Made by a program: the position numbers and the translations under genes. Positions 9,964-18,353 of a DNA stretch of 64,000 nucleotides are shown here, in pieces. Location: the NCBI GenBank assembly GCA_949519155.1, contig CATIQU010000033.1, forward strand, positions 96,358-160,357. The letters run 5' to 3'. The notes under the pieces were generated by a model that ran no database searches, was not told where the DNA came from, and saw only the letters and a list, made by a program, of their open reading frames with translations. The DNA comes from Polaribacter sp. SA4-10. GTDB lineage: Bacteria; Bacteroidota; Bacteroidia; Flavobacteriales; Flavobacteriaceae. The stretch's first letter is position 1, and each line of letters begins with the position of its first letter.

Positions 9964-10016
9964 TGTACAAAGTTTTTATGGGGTAGAAATGTTTAAATTG
10001 TTGAATTATTAGAATA

Positions 10017-10024
10017 CAAAGATA
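10017..10024 (-). promoter_or_regulatory. -7 element for the thioredoxin-fold gene
   Basis: TATCTTTG on the minus strand matches TAnnTTTG, about 55 bases before the ATG at 9963. No good -33 element is visible. Confidence 0.5.
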
Positions 10025-10050
10025 CGCAATCTTATTGAATCGGTTGAGTA

Positions 10051-11268
10051 TCAACCTTTCTTCAAAGTAATGACGGTAATTTCTGGCCAAATACCAACAC
10101 GCCCTGGAAACGCATGATAACCAAATCCTCGATTTACATTAATGTATCTCCCTGCCTCTTCATACAGGCCAGCCCATTGTTTGTATACATATTTTGAAGG
10201 GCTCCACTTAATCCAACCCGGAATTTCAATACCCATTTGCAAACCATGAGTATGACCACTTAAGGTTAAATGATAATTGAACTCGTCTTGCTTCACTTTG
10301 TATTCCCAGTGGCTTGGGTCGTGCGACATTAATATTTTAAAATCTTCTTTTTTAATGTCTTTTGATGCTTTCTGAAGATCTCCTGCTTGGTTGAATCCTT
10401 TTCCCCAGTTTTCAACTCCTAAAAGTGCAATTTTTTGACCCTCTTTTTCTAAGTATCTATGTTCATCCAACAACAAATCGAAACCAATTTTTTGATGAAT
10501 GTCTTTCACGTCTTGAAAATTCTTGACTTTATCTTCTGGATTTTTCCAATCCATATAATCGCCATAATCGTGATTTCCAAGCACTGAAAACTTTCCTTCT
10601 TTGGCCTCCAATTTGTCAAAAACATCAATCCAATTGTCCATTTCATCAGCCTTGTTGTTTACAATATCTCCGGTAAACAACATAATATCCGATTTTTGTT
10701 GATTGATTAAATCAACCCCATACTGTATTTTTTCTTTATTGGTAAAACTTCCCGAGTGAATGTCGGAGATCTGAGTAATGGTAAAACCATCAAATGCTGC
10801 GGGCAAATCTTCAAATGTTAAGTTGTATTTAATGACTTTATAATTGTATTTCCCTTGAATGATTCCGTAGACAAAAGACGCAAAAGGAAGGGCTGCCAGG
10901 CCTAAAGCGATTTGTGAGATAAATTTTCTTCTACTTGCAATGGATTGCGTTTCTCCAGATGAAATGGCAGAAAAAAGTTTTAAAAACAATCGGTAAATAT
11001 CTTCTCCAAACAACACAATTAAAATGAAGAGTTTTGGCAGTAAAACCGTTAGCATTATGCCCATTGCCATTTGAAACTGGGGTGTTTGTCCTTGAGTTCT
11101 GTCATAAGTAAGTGCCACATACAAGAAGTTCAAATACGCTGCAAAACTTACTAAAATCCAAGAGTAGCGAATAATTTTGCTTTTTGAAACTGTTTTCAAC
11201 GCTTGAAAAGCATACAATTCTAAAAGAACAACAATAAATAACAAGACAACCATCCCAATCCAACGCAT
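10051..11268 (-). CDS. Membrane-anchored metallophosphoesterase
   Basis: 405 residues from the ATG at 11268 (MRWIGMVVLLFIVVLL). The open frame runs 16 codons further upstream, but a TATATTTG -7 element lies in that part, so the downstream start is preferred. Roughly four hydrophobic helices occupy residues 1-150. A calcineurin-like phosphoesterase domain follows with the metal-binding series ITQISDIHSG, FTGDIVNN, LGNHDYGD and LSGHTHG. The layout resembles the YkuE/YaeI group, of which some act on UDP-diacylglucosamine or other phospho-substrates; the substrate here is unknown. The active site should face the outside or the membrane surface. Confidence 0.88.
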   Translation of the reverse strand: MRWIGMVVLLFIVVLLELYAFQALKTVSKSKIIRYSWILVSFAAYLNFLYVALTYDRTQGQTPQFQMAMGIMLTVLLPKLFILIVLFGEDIYRLFLKLFSAISSGETQSIASRRKFISQIALGLAALPFASFVYGIIQGKYNYKVIKYNLTFEDLPAAFDGFTITQISDIHSGSFTNKEKIQYGVDLINQQKSDIMLFTGDIVNNKADEMDNWIDVFDKLEAKEGKFSVLGNHDYGDYMDWKNPEDKVKNFQDVKDIHQKIGFDLLLDEHRYLEKEGQKIALLGVENWGKGFNQAGDLQKASKDIKKEDFKILMSHDPSHWEYKVKQDEFNYHLTLSGHTHGLQMGIEIPGWIKWSPSKYVYKQWAGLYEEAGRYINVNRGFGYHAFPGRVGIWPEITVITLKKG

Positions 11269-11294
11269 ACAAATACAGTTTTTATAAAATTCAA

Positions 11295-11302
11295 CAAATA
11301 TA
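11295..11302 (-). promoter_or_regulatory. -7 element for the metallophosphoesterase gene
   Basis: TATATTTG on the minus strand is a full match to TAnnTTTG, 26 bases before the chosen ATG. It argues against the longer open frame that starts at 11316. Confidence 0.55.
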
Positions 11303-11372
11303 CCGTTTAAACACAAATGAATTTGAACATCCTGTGAAAGTTTTGTAGCTTTACTGCTGTGACAATTTTTAT

Positions 11373-11391
11373 AGATAAAATCGTTTTATCT
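11373..11391. promoter_or_regulatory. Inverted repeat upstream of polA
   Basis: AGATAAAA and TTTTATCT form a perfect inverted repeat around TCG in the divergent gap between the phosphoesterase gene and polA, 41 bases before the polA ATG. It could be an operator or a leader hairpin. Confidence 0.4.
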
Positions 11392-11431
11392 CTCATAAAA
11401 TTTACACCCATAAATAGCCAAAAAAAATCCA

Positions 11432-14272
11432 ATGTCAGATCAAAAAAGAGTTTTTTTAGTAGATGCCTTCGCACTAATTTTTAGAGGATATTATGCGTTT
11501 ATAAAAAATCCGAGAATCAATTCGAAAGGATTGGACACCTCTGCCATTATGGGTTTTATGAATTCTCTTTTAGATGTCATCAAACGTGAAAGACCCGATC
11601 ATTTGGCGGTTTGTTTTGACAAAGGCGGGAGTGTAGATCGTGTAAAAATGTTTGAAGCTTACAAAGCCAATAGAGATGAAACTCCTGAAGCCATTAAAAT
11701 TGCGGTTCCCTACATTCAAGAAATTCTAAAAGCCATGCACATTCCCATTATGGTGAAAAAGGGCTTTGAAGCAGATGATGTGATTGGAACGCTTTCTAAA
11801 CAAGCAGAAAAAGAAGGCTTTAAAACCTTTATGGTAACCCCCGATAAGGATTTTGCGCAATTGGTTTCTGAAAATATATTTATGTACAAGCCCCGCTTTG
11901 GGGGTGGATATGATGTTTGGGGCGTGCCCGAAATTCAAGAAAAATTTGGCGTTGAAAGACCCGAACAAGTCATTGATTTCTTAGGAATGATGGGCGATTC
12001 TGCAGACAACATTCCTGGACTGCCAGGTGTGGGAGAAAAAACAGCCAAAAAGTTCTTGGCAGCCTATGGGTCTATGGAAAACTTACTGGCAAACACGCAT
12101 GAACTGAAAGGTAAACTAAAGGAAAAAATAGAAGGGGCCAAAGAATTAGGATTGCTTTCAAAAAAATTGGCCACCATAATGTTGGATGTCCCAGTGACCT
12201 TCGATGCCAAAGATTTTGAATTGGATCAACCCGATTTAGAAAAAGTCACCACACTTTTCAACGAATTAGAGTTTCGGAATTTATTGGTAAACTTTACGCG
12301 AACTTTTGCAGAAAAAACAACTACTACGGATGCGAAGGCTGCTGCCGAAAAACCGAAAGCAGCTAAAAAAACAGCTCCTTCACCCACCGATGGACAATTT
12401 GATTTGTTTGCTGCACCGGGCAGTGGAAGTGTTTCTGAAGCCGAAGTAGCTTCTGGTTTTAAAACCATTGAAAACACCAGTCATTTTTACCAGCATATTG
12501 ATTCTCCGCTATCAAGAAAACTATTACTTAAGAAATTACTACAACAAAAAGCGGTTTGTTTTGATACTGAAACCACTGGTTTAAAAGCGCTTGAAGTAGA
12601 GTTGATTGGAATTGCTTTTTCTTACGAAATTGGAAAAGGATATTATGTTTCCTTTCCAGAAAACCAAGAAGAAACGGCTGCCATTTTAGAAGAATTGCGT
12701 CCCTTTTTTGAAGCGCAACATATTGAGAAAATTGGCCACAATTTAAAATACGACATCAAAGTATTGTCTAACTACAACATGCCCGTAAAAGGAAAATTGT
12801 TTGACACCATGATTGCGCATTACCTCATCAATCCAGACATGCGTCACAATATGGACATGCTGGCTGAAACTTATTTGAATTACCAACCGGTTTCCATTAC
12901 GGAATTGATTGGTAAAAAAGGGAAAAATCAACTTTCGATGCGTCTGGTGCCGCTTGCAGAGCAAAACGAATATGCGGTAGAGGATGCCGACATTACTCTG
13001 CAGTTAAAGGAGCACTTCACCAAAGAATTGGAAAGTGGCAACGTAAGCGACTTATTTACAGCGGTAGAACTCCCGTTGGTTTCTGTGCTAACTGCCATGG
13101 AAATTGAAGGCATCAATATAAATGTAGATTTCTTAAAAGAATTATCGGGCACGTTAACGACAGATATTGAACGGCTTGAAAAAGGAATTTATGAACAAGC
13201 TGGTGAAGAGTTTAACATTGCATCTCCAAAACAATTGGGGATTGTATTATTTGAAAACATGCAACTGGTAGCCAAACCCAAAAAGACAAAAACGGGTCAA
13301 TATTCTACTGCGGAAGAGGTGCTTTCTTTCTTAGCCAAAGACCATCAAATTATTAGAGACATTCAAGAGTACCGTCAATATAAAAAACTACAAAGCACTT
13401 ATGTGGATGCATTGCCCAATGAGGTGAATCCTAAAACGGGAAGAATTCATACCCAATACATGCAGGCGGTGGCTGCTACGGGTAGATTGAGTTCGAACAA
13501 TCCGAATTTACAGAACATCCCCATCCGAACCAAACGTGGACAAGAGGTGCGGAAATCATTTATACCAAGGGACGAAAATCATGTGCTGCTCGCGGCCGAT
13601 TATTCTCAAATTGAATTGCGAATTATTGCGGCGCTAAGTGAGGAGGAAAACATGATGAATGCGTTTAAAAACGGGGAAGACATTCATGCTTCTACGGCGG
13701 CAAAAGTATTTGATGTTCCCCTAGAAGAAGTTACTCGCGAACAACGTAGCAATGCGAAAACTGTTAACTTTGGAATTGTCTATGGAGTGTCTGCTTTTGG
13801 ACTGAGCAATCAGACCGATTTAAGCAGAAGCGAAGCCAAAGAGCTTATTGATACGTATTATGAAACCTACCCAAAACTAAAAGCCTACATGGCGGCTCAG
13901 GTAGATTTTGCGCGGGAACATGGTTATGTAGAAACGGTTTTAAAAAGACGTCGCTATTTAAAAGACATCAATTCGCAAAATGCCATGGTAAGAAATGGTG
14001 CTGAAAGAAATGCCGTTAATGCGCCGATACAAGGTTCTGCTGCAGACATCATAAAATTGGCAATGATCAACATTCACGATCGCTTTGAGAAAGAAAATTT
14101 CAAATCGAAAATGTTGTTACAGGTGCATGATGAATTGGTGTTTGACGCACACAAAGATGAGCTAGACATCATTACTCCTATTATAAAATATGAAATGGAA
14201 AATGCGTTTAAAATGACGGTTCCTTTGGACGTGGAAGTGGGCACTGGACTCAACTGGCTGGAAGCCCATTAA
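11432..14272 (+). CDS. polA: DNA polymerase I
   Basis: 946 residues, close to the E. coli length of 928. Pol I fills gaps and removes primers. The 5'-3' exonuclease domain (about 1-290) begins MSDQKRVFLVDAFALIFRGY. The 3'-5' exonuclease domain (about 350-540) keeps its catalytic acids: Asp378 and Glu380 in FDTETTG, then GHNLKYD and YAVEDAD, so proofreading should be active. The polymerase domain carries motif A DYSQIELR (Asp723), the O-helix region RSNAKTVNFGIVYG and motif C QVHDEL (Asp900). The C-terminus is NWLEAH. A proline/lysine/alanine-rich linker lies at about 295-320. A small gene follows 11 bases later, probably co-transcribed. Confidence 0.98.
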   Translation: MSDQKRVFLVDAFALIFRGYYAFIKNPRINSKGLDTSAIMGFMNSLLDVIKRERPDHLAVCFDKGGSVDRVKMFEAYKANRDETPEAIKIAVPYIQEILKAMHIPIMVKKGFEADDVIGTLSKQAEKEGFKTFMVTPDKDFAQLVSENIFMYKPRFGGGYDVWGVPEIQEKFGVERPEQVIDFLGMMGDSADNIPGLPGVGEKTAKKFLAAYGSMENLLANTHELKGKLKEKIEGAKELGLLSKKLATIMLDVPVTFDAKDFELDQPDLEKVTTLFNELEFRNLLVNFTRTFAEKTTTTDAKAAAEKPKAAKKTAPSPTDGQFDLFAAPGSGSVSEAEVASGFKTIENTSHFYQHIDSPLSRKLLLKKLLQQKAVCFDTETTGLKALEVELIGIAFSYEIGKGYYVSFPENQEETAAILEELRPFFEAQHIEKIGHNLKYDIKVLSNYNMPVKGKLFDTMIAHYLINPDMRHNMDMLAETYLNYQPVSITELIGKKGKNQLSMRLVPLAEQNEYAVEDADITLQLKEHFTKELESGNVSDLFTAVELPLVSVLTAMEIEGININVDFLKELSGTLTTDIERLEKGIYEQAGEEFNIASPKQLGIVLFENMQLVAKPKKTKTGQYSTAEEVLSFLAKDHQIIRDIQEYRQYKKLQSTYVDALPNEVNPKTGRIHTQYMQAVAATGRLSSNNPNLQNIPIRTKRGQEVRKSFIPRDENHVLLAADYSQIELRIIAALSEEENMMNAFKNGEDIHASTAAKVFDVPLEEVTREQRSNAKTVNFGIVYGVSAFGLSNQTDLSRSEAKELIDTYYETYPKLKAYMAAQVDFAREHGYVETVLKRRRYLKDINSQNAMVRNGAERNAVNAPIQGSAADIIKLAMINIHDRFEKENFKSKMLLQVHDELVFDAHKDELDIITPIIKYEMENAFKMTVPLDVEVGTGLNWLEAH

Positions 14273-14283
14273 TCTCTTAGAAA

Positions 14284-14664
14284 ATGGAATTAGATTATAT
14301 TGAAAACGTAAATGGTCTCGATGAAAATGTTGTTCGATTGTACAACTTTAACAAAGCGGAGGCAATTCAATTTAGAGCACTTCTTATGGAAACAATTGTT
14401 GAAAAGAAACAACAATTGGATTTATCTCAAGTCCCTTTTATTACTCCTCGTAATTGCAATTTAATATTAGGCTTATTTAAATCTGATGAAGGTATTCTTA
14501 GTAAGGATCAACAGACTTTTTATTGTGTTTTAACCTTAAATGGTTTCACAAAAATGATCAACCTCATCACTCCTTTTTGCAATAAAGAATCTAGGGGATA
14601 TCAATATCTCTATGACATTGACAATCCTACTGAGTTACTGTTTTCTCCTACTGCAAATTGGTAA
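14284..14664 (+). CDS. Conserved hypothetical protein, possibly truncated
   Basis: 126 residues, no signal peptide or membrane segment, no family recognised. It follows polA by 11 bases and is likely co-transcribed. The centre has a leucine/isoleucine-rich alpha/beta pattern (FITPRNCNLILGLF, FYCVLTLNGFTKMINL). After the TAA at 14662-14664 the same frame stays open for another 40 codons to a second TAA at 14785-14787, so the gene may once have been 167 codons long and been cut by a nonsense change, or the downstream part may be an unrelated remnant. Confidence 0.65.
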   Translation: MELDYIENVNGLDENVVRLYNFNKAEAIQFRALLMETIVEKKQQLDLSQVPFITPRNCNLILGLFKSDEGILSKDQQTFYCVLTLNGFTKMINLITPFCNKESRGYQYLYDIDNPTELLFSPTANW

Positions 14665-14787
14665 AACAAGTACGCTTGCAGTAATATAGACCGTATCAAC
14701 ATCTACCAAAAGTATCTGTACTCTGAGTCGGGAAATTTTGTGCTGACCAGAACTGACATTGACCAATTCTGGCTGAAAGCACACTAA
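14665..14787 (+). pseudogene. In-frame coding remnant after the stop of the preceding gene
   Basis: Reading through the TAA at 14662 gives 40 more codons ending in DIDQFWLKAH and TAA. The codons look like coding sequence. The last residues (WLKAH) resemble the polA C-terminus (WLEAH), but similarity stops there, so a polA-derived remnant is only a weak idea. No start codon or ribosome site lies inside it. Confidence 0.4.
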
Positions 14788-14877
14788 AAAACTGTAAATC
14801 AACATTTAAAAATTTCAGTTATTCTCAAAATAAGTACAGTTATACCCGTATATTCCCACTTATTTATTTCCATACAC

Positions 14878-14923
14878 AAGCACTCCTTTTTTAACTTAGT
14901 TTTGTTGAGAAGGGGTGCTTTTT
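14878..14923 (+). terminator. Terminator downstream of the polA group
   Basis: AAGCACTCCTT (14878-14888) pairs with AAGGGGTGCTT (14910-14920) with one G-U pair and is followed by a T run. It is about 90 bases past the second TAA of the preceding gene, which suggests the transcription unit originally extended that far. Confidence 0.75.
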
Positions 14924-15135
14924 GTGTTTGAATAAACCGCAAACAACCTATCAATAAATGAAAACACAAATAGCTAATATTCCATGTATTCATTTATTAA
15001 GTGATAGCCAAACTATCATAGCATGGTTAAAGAGTTGTGCCATAATTAGCTCATGAGAGATTGCAATAAAAAAATAAATACAGTTTATAAAAACAAAAGA
15101 TGAATCTATAAAATTACTTGCTTGATAAGATTCAC

Positions 15136-15224
15136 AAAAAGTAACGTTATCCCGTAAATAGGATAGGGATAAGAGCATAAAATATAACGATATAACTAGT
15201 TATGGGCAATTAAAATGAACGAAA
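15136..15224 (+). repeat. Copy A of a dispersed ~88-bp repeat
   Basis: Matches 47805-47890 along its whole length. The central block GTAACG-T-TATCCCGTAAATAGG is nearly identical, followed by GATAGGGAT, a variable stretch, then TATAAC-AGTT-TGGG-AATT. It holds TATCCC and GGGATA arms 12 bases apart and, in this copy, the palindrome ATAACTAGTTAT. Both copies sit just upstream of a small accessory gene. Confidence 0.8.
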
Positions 15225-15295
15225 ACACAATACACATTCTTTAACTAAGCAAAATTCATTGCCTACTAATTGGAAAAGAGATTTTTGAATTTAAT

Positions 15296-15529
15296 ATGAG
15301 TCAAAATATAGGAATAATATTAATAGTACTACTAACCACCTTAAGTTGTAAAGCACAAAAACTCATTGCAGACTTTGTGTACATATTAATGAAACCCTTA
15401 GAGTGGTTTTTCATTGTAATACTTTATACTTTTGAACAAAATCCTGAAAATAGAATCGCCAAACAATACCTTAATCCATTGGATCGAAAAGAAATTAAAA
15501 ACAAAACAACAGCTTACAACAAAAGCTAA
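15296..15529 (+). CDS. Small predicted lipoprotein
   Basis: 77 residues. The N-terminus is a hydrophobic signal ending in a lipobox-like LTTLSC (Cys about residue 18), then a second hydrophobic stretch around WFFIVILYTF and a basic hydrophilic tail. No family recognised. It lies 71 bases after repeat copy A, in a gene-poor strip, and has no neighbour it clearly shares a transcript with. It could be a cassette-type accessory gene; a spurious frame cannot be excluded. Confidence 0.5.
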   Translation: MSQNIGIILIVLLTTLSCKAQKLIADFVYILMKPLEWFFIVILYTFEQNPENRIAKQYLNPLDRKEIKNKTTAYNKS

Positions 15530-15581
15530 AAAATATACGCATTTAGATAGTGAAATAGAAGTTCAGAGTTTCAATTAAAAA

Positions 15582-15602
15582 TTCGCCAATCCGTTCGCCA
15601 AT
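15582..15602 (+). repeat. Paired 9-bp direct repeats upstream of the symporter gene
   Basis: TTCGCCAAT occurs at 15582-15590 and 15594-15602, 12 bases apart start to start and about 45 bases before the symporter ATG. The spacing is close to one helical turn, as for a bound activator, but this is inference. Confidence 0.35.
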
Positions 15603-15646
15603 GTTTTATTTGCTAAATTAGCTGTCGAATAAAACAATAAAAAGCA

Positions 15647-17140
15647 ATGATCACAAAAATTATCGTCCTCTCCATTTATGTCGCCATTCTCTTTCTGATT
15701 GGAATATTAGCCTCCCGAAGAGTCAAAAGCATGAGTGACTATTATTTGGGCGGTAAAAAAATGGGCTTTTGGGCAGTCGCTTTTTCTGCCAGAGCCACCG
15801 GAGAATCTGGATGGTTATTAATTGGTTTAACAGGAATGGGTGCCATGGCCGGCTATTCTGCCTACTGGATAGTCCTTGGAGAGTTATTAGGCGTCTATCT
15901 TTCTTGGCAATTTATGGCTAAACGTTTTAAACGACGTTCCGACACCTACAAATCAATTACCATTCCCGATTATTTACAAAGTCATTTTAAATCCTCCACA
16001 AATACCCTGCGCATCATCTCTGCTTCCGTATTGGTTGTTTTTGTCGTCATTTATGTGGCATCACAAATGGATGTAACCGGTATTGCCTTCGAATCGATGC
16101 TCGATATTGATTATCGAATTGGAGCACTCATTGGTTTTGCCATTGTATTACTCTATATTTTTGTTGGTGGCTTTGTCGCTGCAGTCTGGTCGGACATGTT
16201 TCAAGGAATTTTAATGTTCTTTGGCCTAGTACTTCTGCCGATTGTCGTTTGGTTTTCCATGGACCATGGTGCAGGAATTACCGAAGGATTAAACGCAATA
16301 GACCCAACACTCACCCAAATAATGGGAAGAAGCGAGGATGGGTGGATGAACTTATTTACGCTGCTCGGTTTCTCAATGATTGGATTGGGCTTCTTAGGAT
16401 CGCCCCAAGTATATGTTCGGTTTATGTCTATTAGCAGTGAAAAAGAAATTGACAAAGGGAAACCTGTTGCTCTACTATTTACGCTCTTAACAGATGCAGC
16501 AGCCGTTACAATCGGAATCCTTGCTCGCATTTATTTCACCAAAGAAGGACAAGATCCAGAAGCTATTTTAGGAACCGGGGGAGAAAACGTACTTAGTATG
16601 ATTACCCACGAATTCTTGCCCACAATTTTAGTCGCTATCTTCATTGCAATCGTACTCTCTGCAATTATGTCTACCATTGACTCGTTGCTTATTCTTGCTT
16701 CCAGTGCTGTAACACGCGACTTTTATCAAAAAATATTTAGACCCGATTTAAAAGATGAAGACTTAACTCAGTTTTCGAGACTTGTTACCGTAGCAATGGC
16801 AATGGCGGCACTAGGTATTGCTATTTTACTCTACAATCTCTATCCCGAAAGGCAGGTCTTTTGGATCATGATTTTTGGTTGGTCTGGAATTGCAGCCACC
16901 TTTTGTCCAGTCATCATTCTTTCGCTTTTTTGGAAAGGCTATTCAGAAAAAGGAGCCATCGCTTCAATGATTACAGGATTTATATCGGTAATTCTCTGCA
17001 AATTTGTGTTTGGAAACATGGACGGAATTGGTCCTTATCTGAAAGAATTGGATGTTTTAGCACCTTCCTTTGCTTTGGCAATGCTTGCTGGATTTATTGT
17101 TTCAAAAATAGCACCTCCTAAAGAAGTAAATGCGGCGTAA
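15647..17140 (+). CDS. Sodium:solute symporter, PutP-like
   Basis: 497 residues with about 13 membrane segments, the SSSF family layout. The N-terminal part SDYYLGGKKMGFWAVAFSAR matches the sodium/proline symporter consensus, followed by ATGESGWLLIGLTGMG, where sodium and substrate ligands of PutP lie, and SAIMSTIDSLLILASSAVTR near helix 8 carrying the conserved Ser/Thr/Asp. Proline is the most likely substrate by similarity, but related carriers take other substrates. Inner membrane. A secreted hydrolase gene starts 34 bases after its stop. Confidence 0.85.
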   Translation: MITKIIVLSIYVAILFLIGILASRRVKSMSDYYLGGKKMGFWAVAFSARATGESGWLLIGLTGMGAMAGYSAYWIVLGELLGVYLSWQFMAKRFKRRSDTYKSITIPDYLQSHFKSSTNTLRIISASVLVVFVVIYVASQMDVTGIAFESMLDIDYRIGALIGFAIVLLYIFVGGFVAAVWSDMFQGILMFFGLVLLPIVVWFSMDHGAGITEGLNAIDPTLTQIMGRSEDGWMNLFTLLGFSMIGLGFLGSPQVYVRFMSISSEKEIDKGKPVALLFTLLTDAAAVTIGILARIYFTKEGQDPEAILGTGGENVLSMITHEFLPTILVAIFIAIVLSAIMSTIDSLLILASSAVTRDFYQKIFRPDLKDEDLTQFSRLVTVAMAMAALGIAILLYNLYPERQVFWIMIFGWSGIAATFCPVIILSLFWKGYSEKGAIASMITGFISVILCKFVFGNMDGIGPYLKELDVLAPSFALAMLAGFIVSKIAPPKEVNAA

Positions 17141-17174
17141 AAAAACACTAAATTTAATAGCACCAAATCACCCC

Positions 17175-18272
17175 ATGAAAAACACCTACCTAATATTGCT
17201 ATTAACGTTAATTTCGCTATTAGCATCAACAACTGTTAGCGCGCAATGCGAAAGCGTAACCGTGGAAAGTCTTACAAATCCTGGGCCTTATGAAGTGGCA
17301 ACCCTCACCGAATCTGACGGAATACGGAACGGCCCTGACTATACTGGCGCCACAATTTACTACCCAACAAACGGAACAGCGCCCTTTGCAAGTATTGCAA
17401 TTGTGCCCGGATTTACAGCGCTTCCTTCTAGCGTAGAAGAATGGGGGCCTTTTTATGCCTCTCATGGAATCGTAGCCATTATTATTGGCACAAACTCTCT
17501 TATTGACTTTCCTGAAGTACGCGCCAATGCACTATTGGATGCTTTAGAAACCATCAAACAAGAAAATACACGCACTACATCACCCTTAGAAGGTGCGTTG
17601 AATACAAATAAACTAGCGGTAAGCGGATGGTCTATGGGCGGAGGTGGTGCGCAAAGAGCGGCAGTACTTGACAACACTATTTCGGCAGTGGTTGCCCTGT
17701 GTCCCTATCTTAATAATTCAGCACTCAATCACAATGTGCCAGTACTCATCTTTAGTGGAGAAGAAGATACCGTAGCGCCCCCCTCGGAACAAGCTGATGT
17801 GCATTATAGCAACACCCCAAATACTACAGACAAAGTTCTCTTTGAGGTTGCCAATGGAAACCACTACGTAGCAAATACTCCAAATGGTGGTGACGGTATC
17901 GTAGGTCAAATAGCGCTTTCGTGGCTAAAACTTTACTTGGAAGAAAAAGAATGTTACTGCCCTTTACTAACAGACAACCTCTTATTAAACCCTTCAGCAG
18001 CTTCTAATGTAATCCAAAATTTTGAGTGTGAAGCCTTAGGAATAGACACCCCAAAGCAAGCAATTGCGTTCTATCCGAATCCAACAAAAAACACCATCAC
18101 TTTTAACAATACCGAAATGGTTCTTTTTGAACTCTTTTCACCCCTAGGACAAAGCCTATTAAAAGGACAGCTAACCAAAGAGAACAATCAAATTGATTTG
18201 ACACGTTTTCCAACAGGCATTTATTACTTGAGAACCAAAAACAGAACAATGAAGCTCATGAAGGTCGATTAA
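17175..18272 (+). CDS. Secreted PETase/cutinase-like alpha/beta-hydrolase with Por secretion domain
   Basis: 365 residues from the ATG at 17175; the frame extends 15 codons upstream, but the downstream ATG begins a clean signal peptide (residues 1-24, ending VSAQ). The domain at about 25-285 follows the polyesterase pattern of bacterial PET hydrolases: ATIYYPTN, IAIVPGFTA, WGPFYASHGIV, then the nucleophile elbow GWSMGGGGA (Ser153), GEEDTVAP (Asp198) and NGNHYVANTPN (His230). At two PETase substrate-cleft positions this protein has Phe80 (Tyr in PETase) and Tyr178 (Trp in PETase). Residues about 295-365 (AIAFYPNPTKNTITF ... GIYYLRTKN) are a type IX secretion sorting domain, so the enzyme should be exported to the cell surface or medium. 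Natural substrate unknown. Confidence 0.88.
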   Translation: MKNTYLILLLTLISLLASTTVSAQCESVTVESLTNPGPYEVATLTESDGIRNGPDYTGATIYYPTNGTAPFASIAIVPGFTALPSSVEEWGPFYASHGIVAIIIGTNSLIDFPEVRANALLDALETIKQENTRTTSPLEGALNTNKLAVSGWSMGGGGAQRAAVLDNTISAVVALCPYLNNSALNHNVPVLIFSGEEDTVAPPSEQADVHYSNTPNTTDKVLFEVANGNHYVANTPNGGDGIVGQIALSWLKLYLEEKECYCPLLTDNLLLNPSAASNVIQNFECEALGIDTPKQAIAFYPNPTKNTITFNNTEMVLFELFSPLGQSLLKGQLTKENNQIDLTRFPTGIYYLRTKNRTMKLMKVD

Positions 18273-18307
18273 TTGTAGCAGAAAACGTCTTTTTAAATAT
18301 GATTTAA

Positions 18308-18331
18308 ATACATCTAATTGATGTATATTTC
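18308..18331 (+). promoter_or_regulatory. Inverted repeat overlapping a -7-like element
   Basis: ATACATC (18308-18314) and GATGTAT (18320-18326) form an inverted repeat. The second arm overlaps TATATTTC (18324-18331), one base from TAnnTTTG, 22 bases before the next gene. A repressor site over a promoter would look like this. Confidence 0.4.
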
Positions 18332-18353
18332 GGGCAGATTTTAAAGTAAAATT

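Larger units (their letters stand above)
14788..15295. other. 508-base gene-poor strip
   Basis: No convincing gene. It contains the terminator at 14878-14923 and the shared repeat at 15136-15224. A short inverted repeat, GATAG-CCAAA-CTATC, sits at 15003-15017. Short minus-strand open frames here lack start context and recognisable sequence. Confidence 0.6.

Noticed and set aside
14799..15178. Minus-strand frames in the strip after polA
   Set aside because: They cross the terminator and lack ribosome sites and recognisable sequence.
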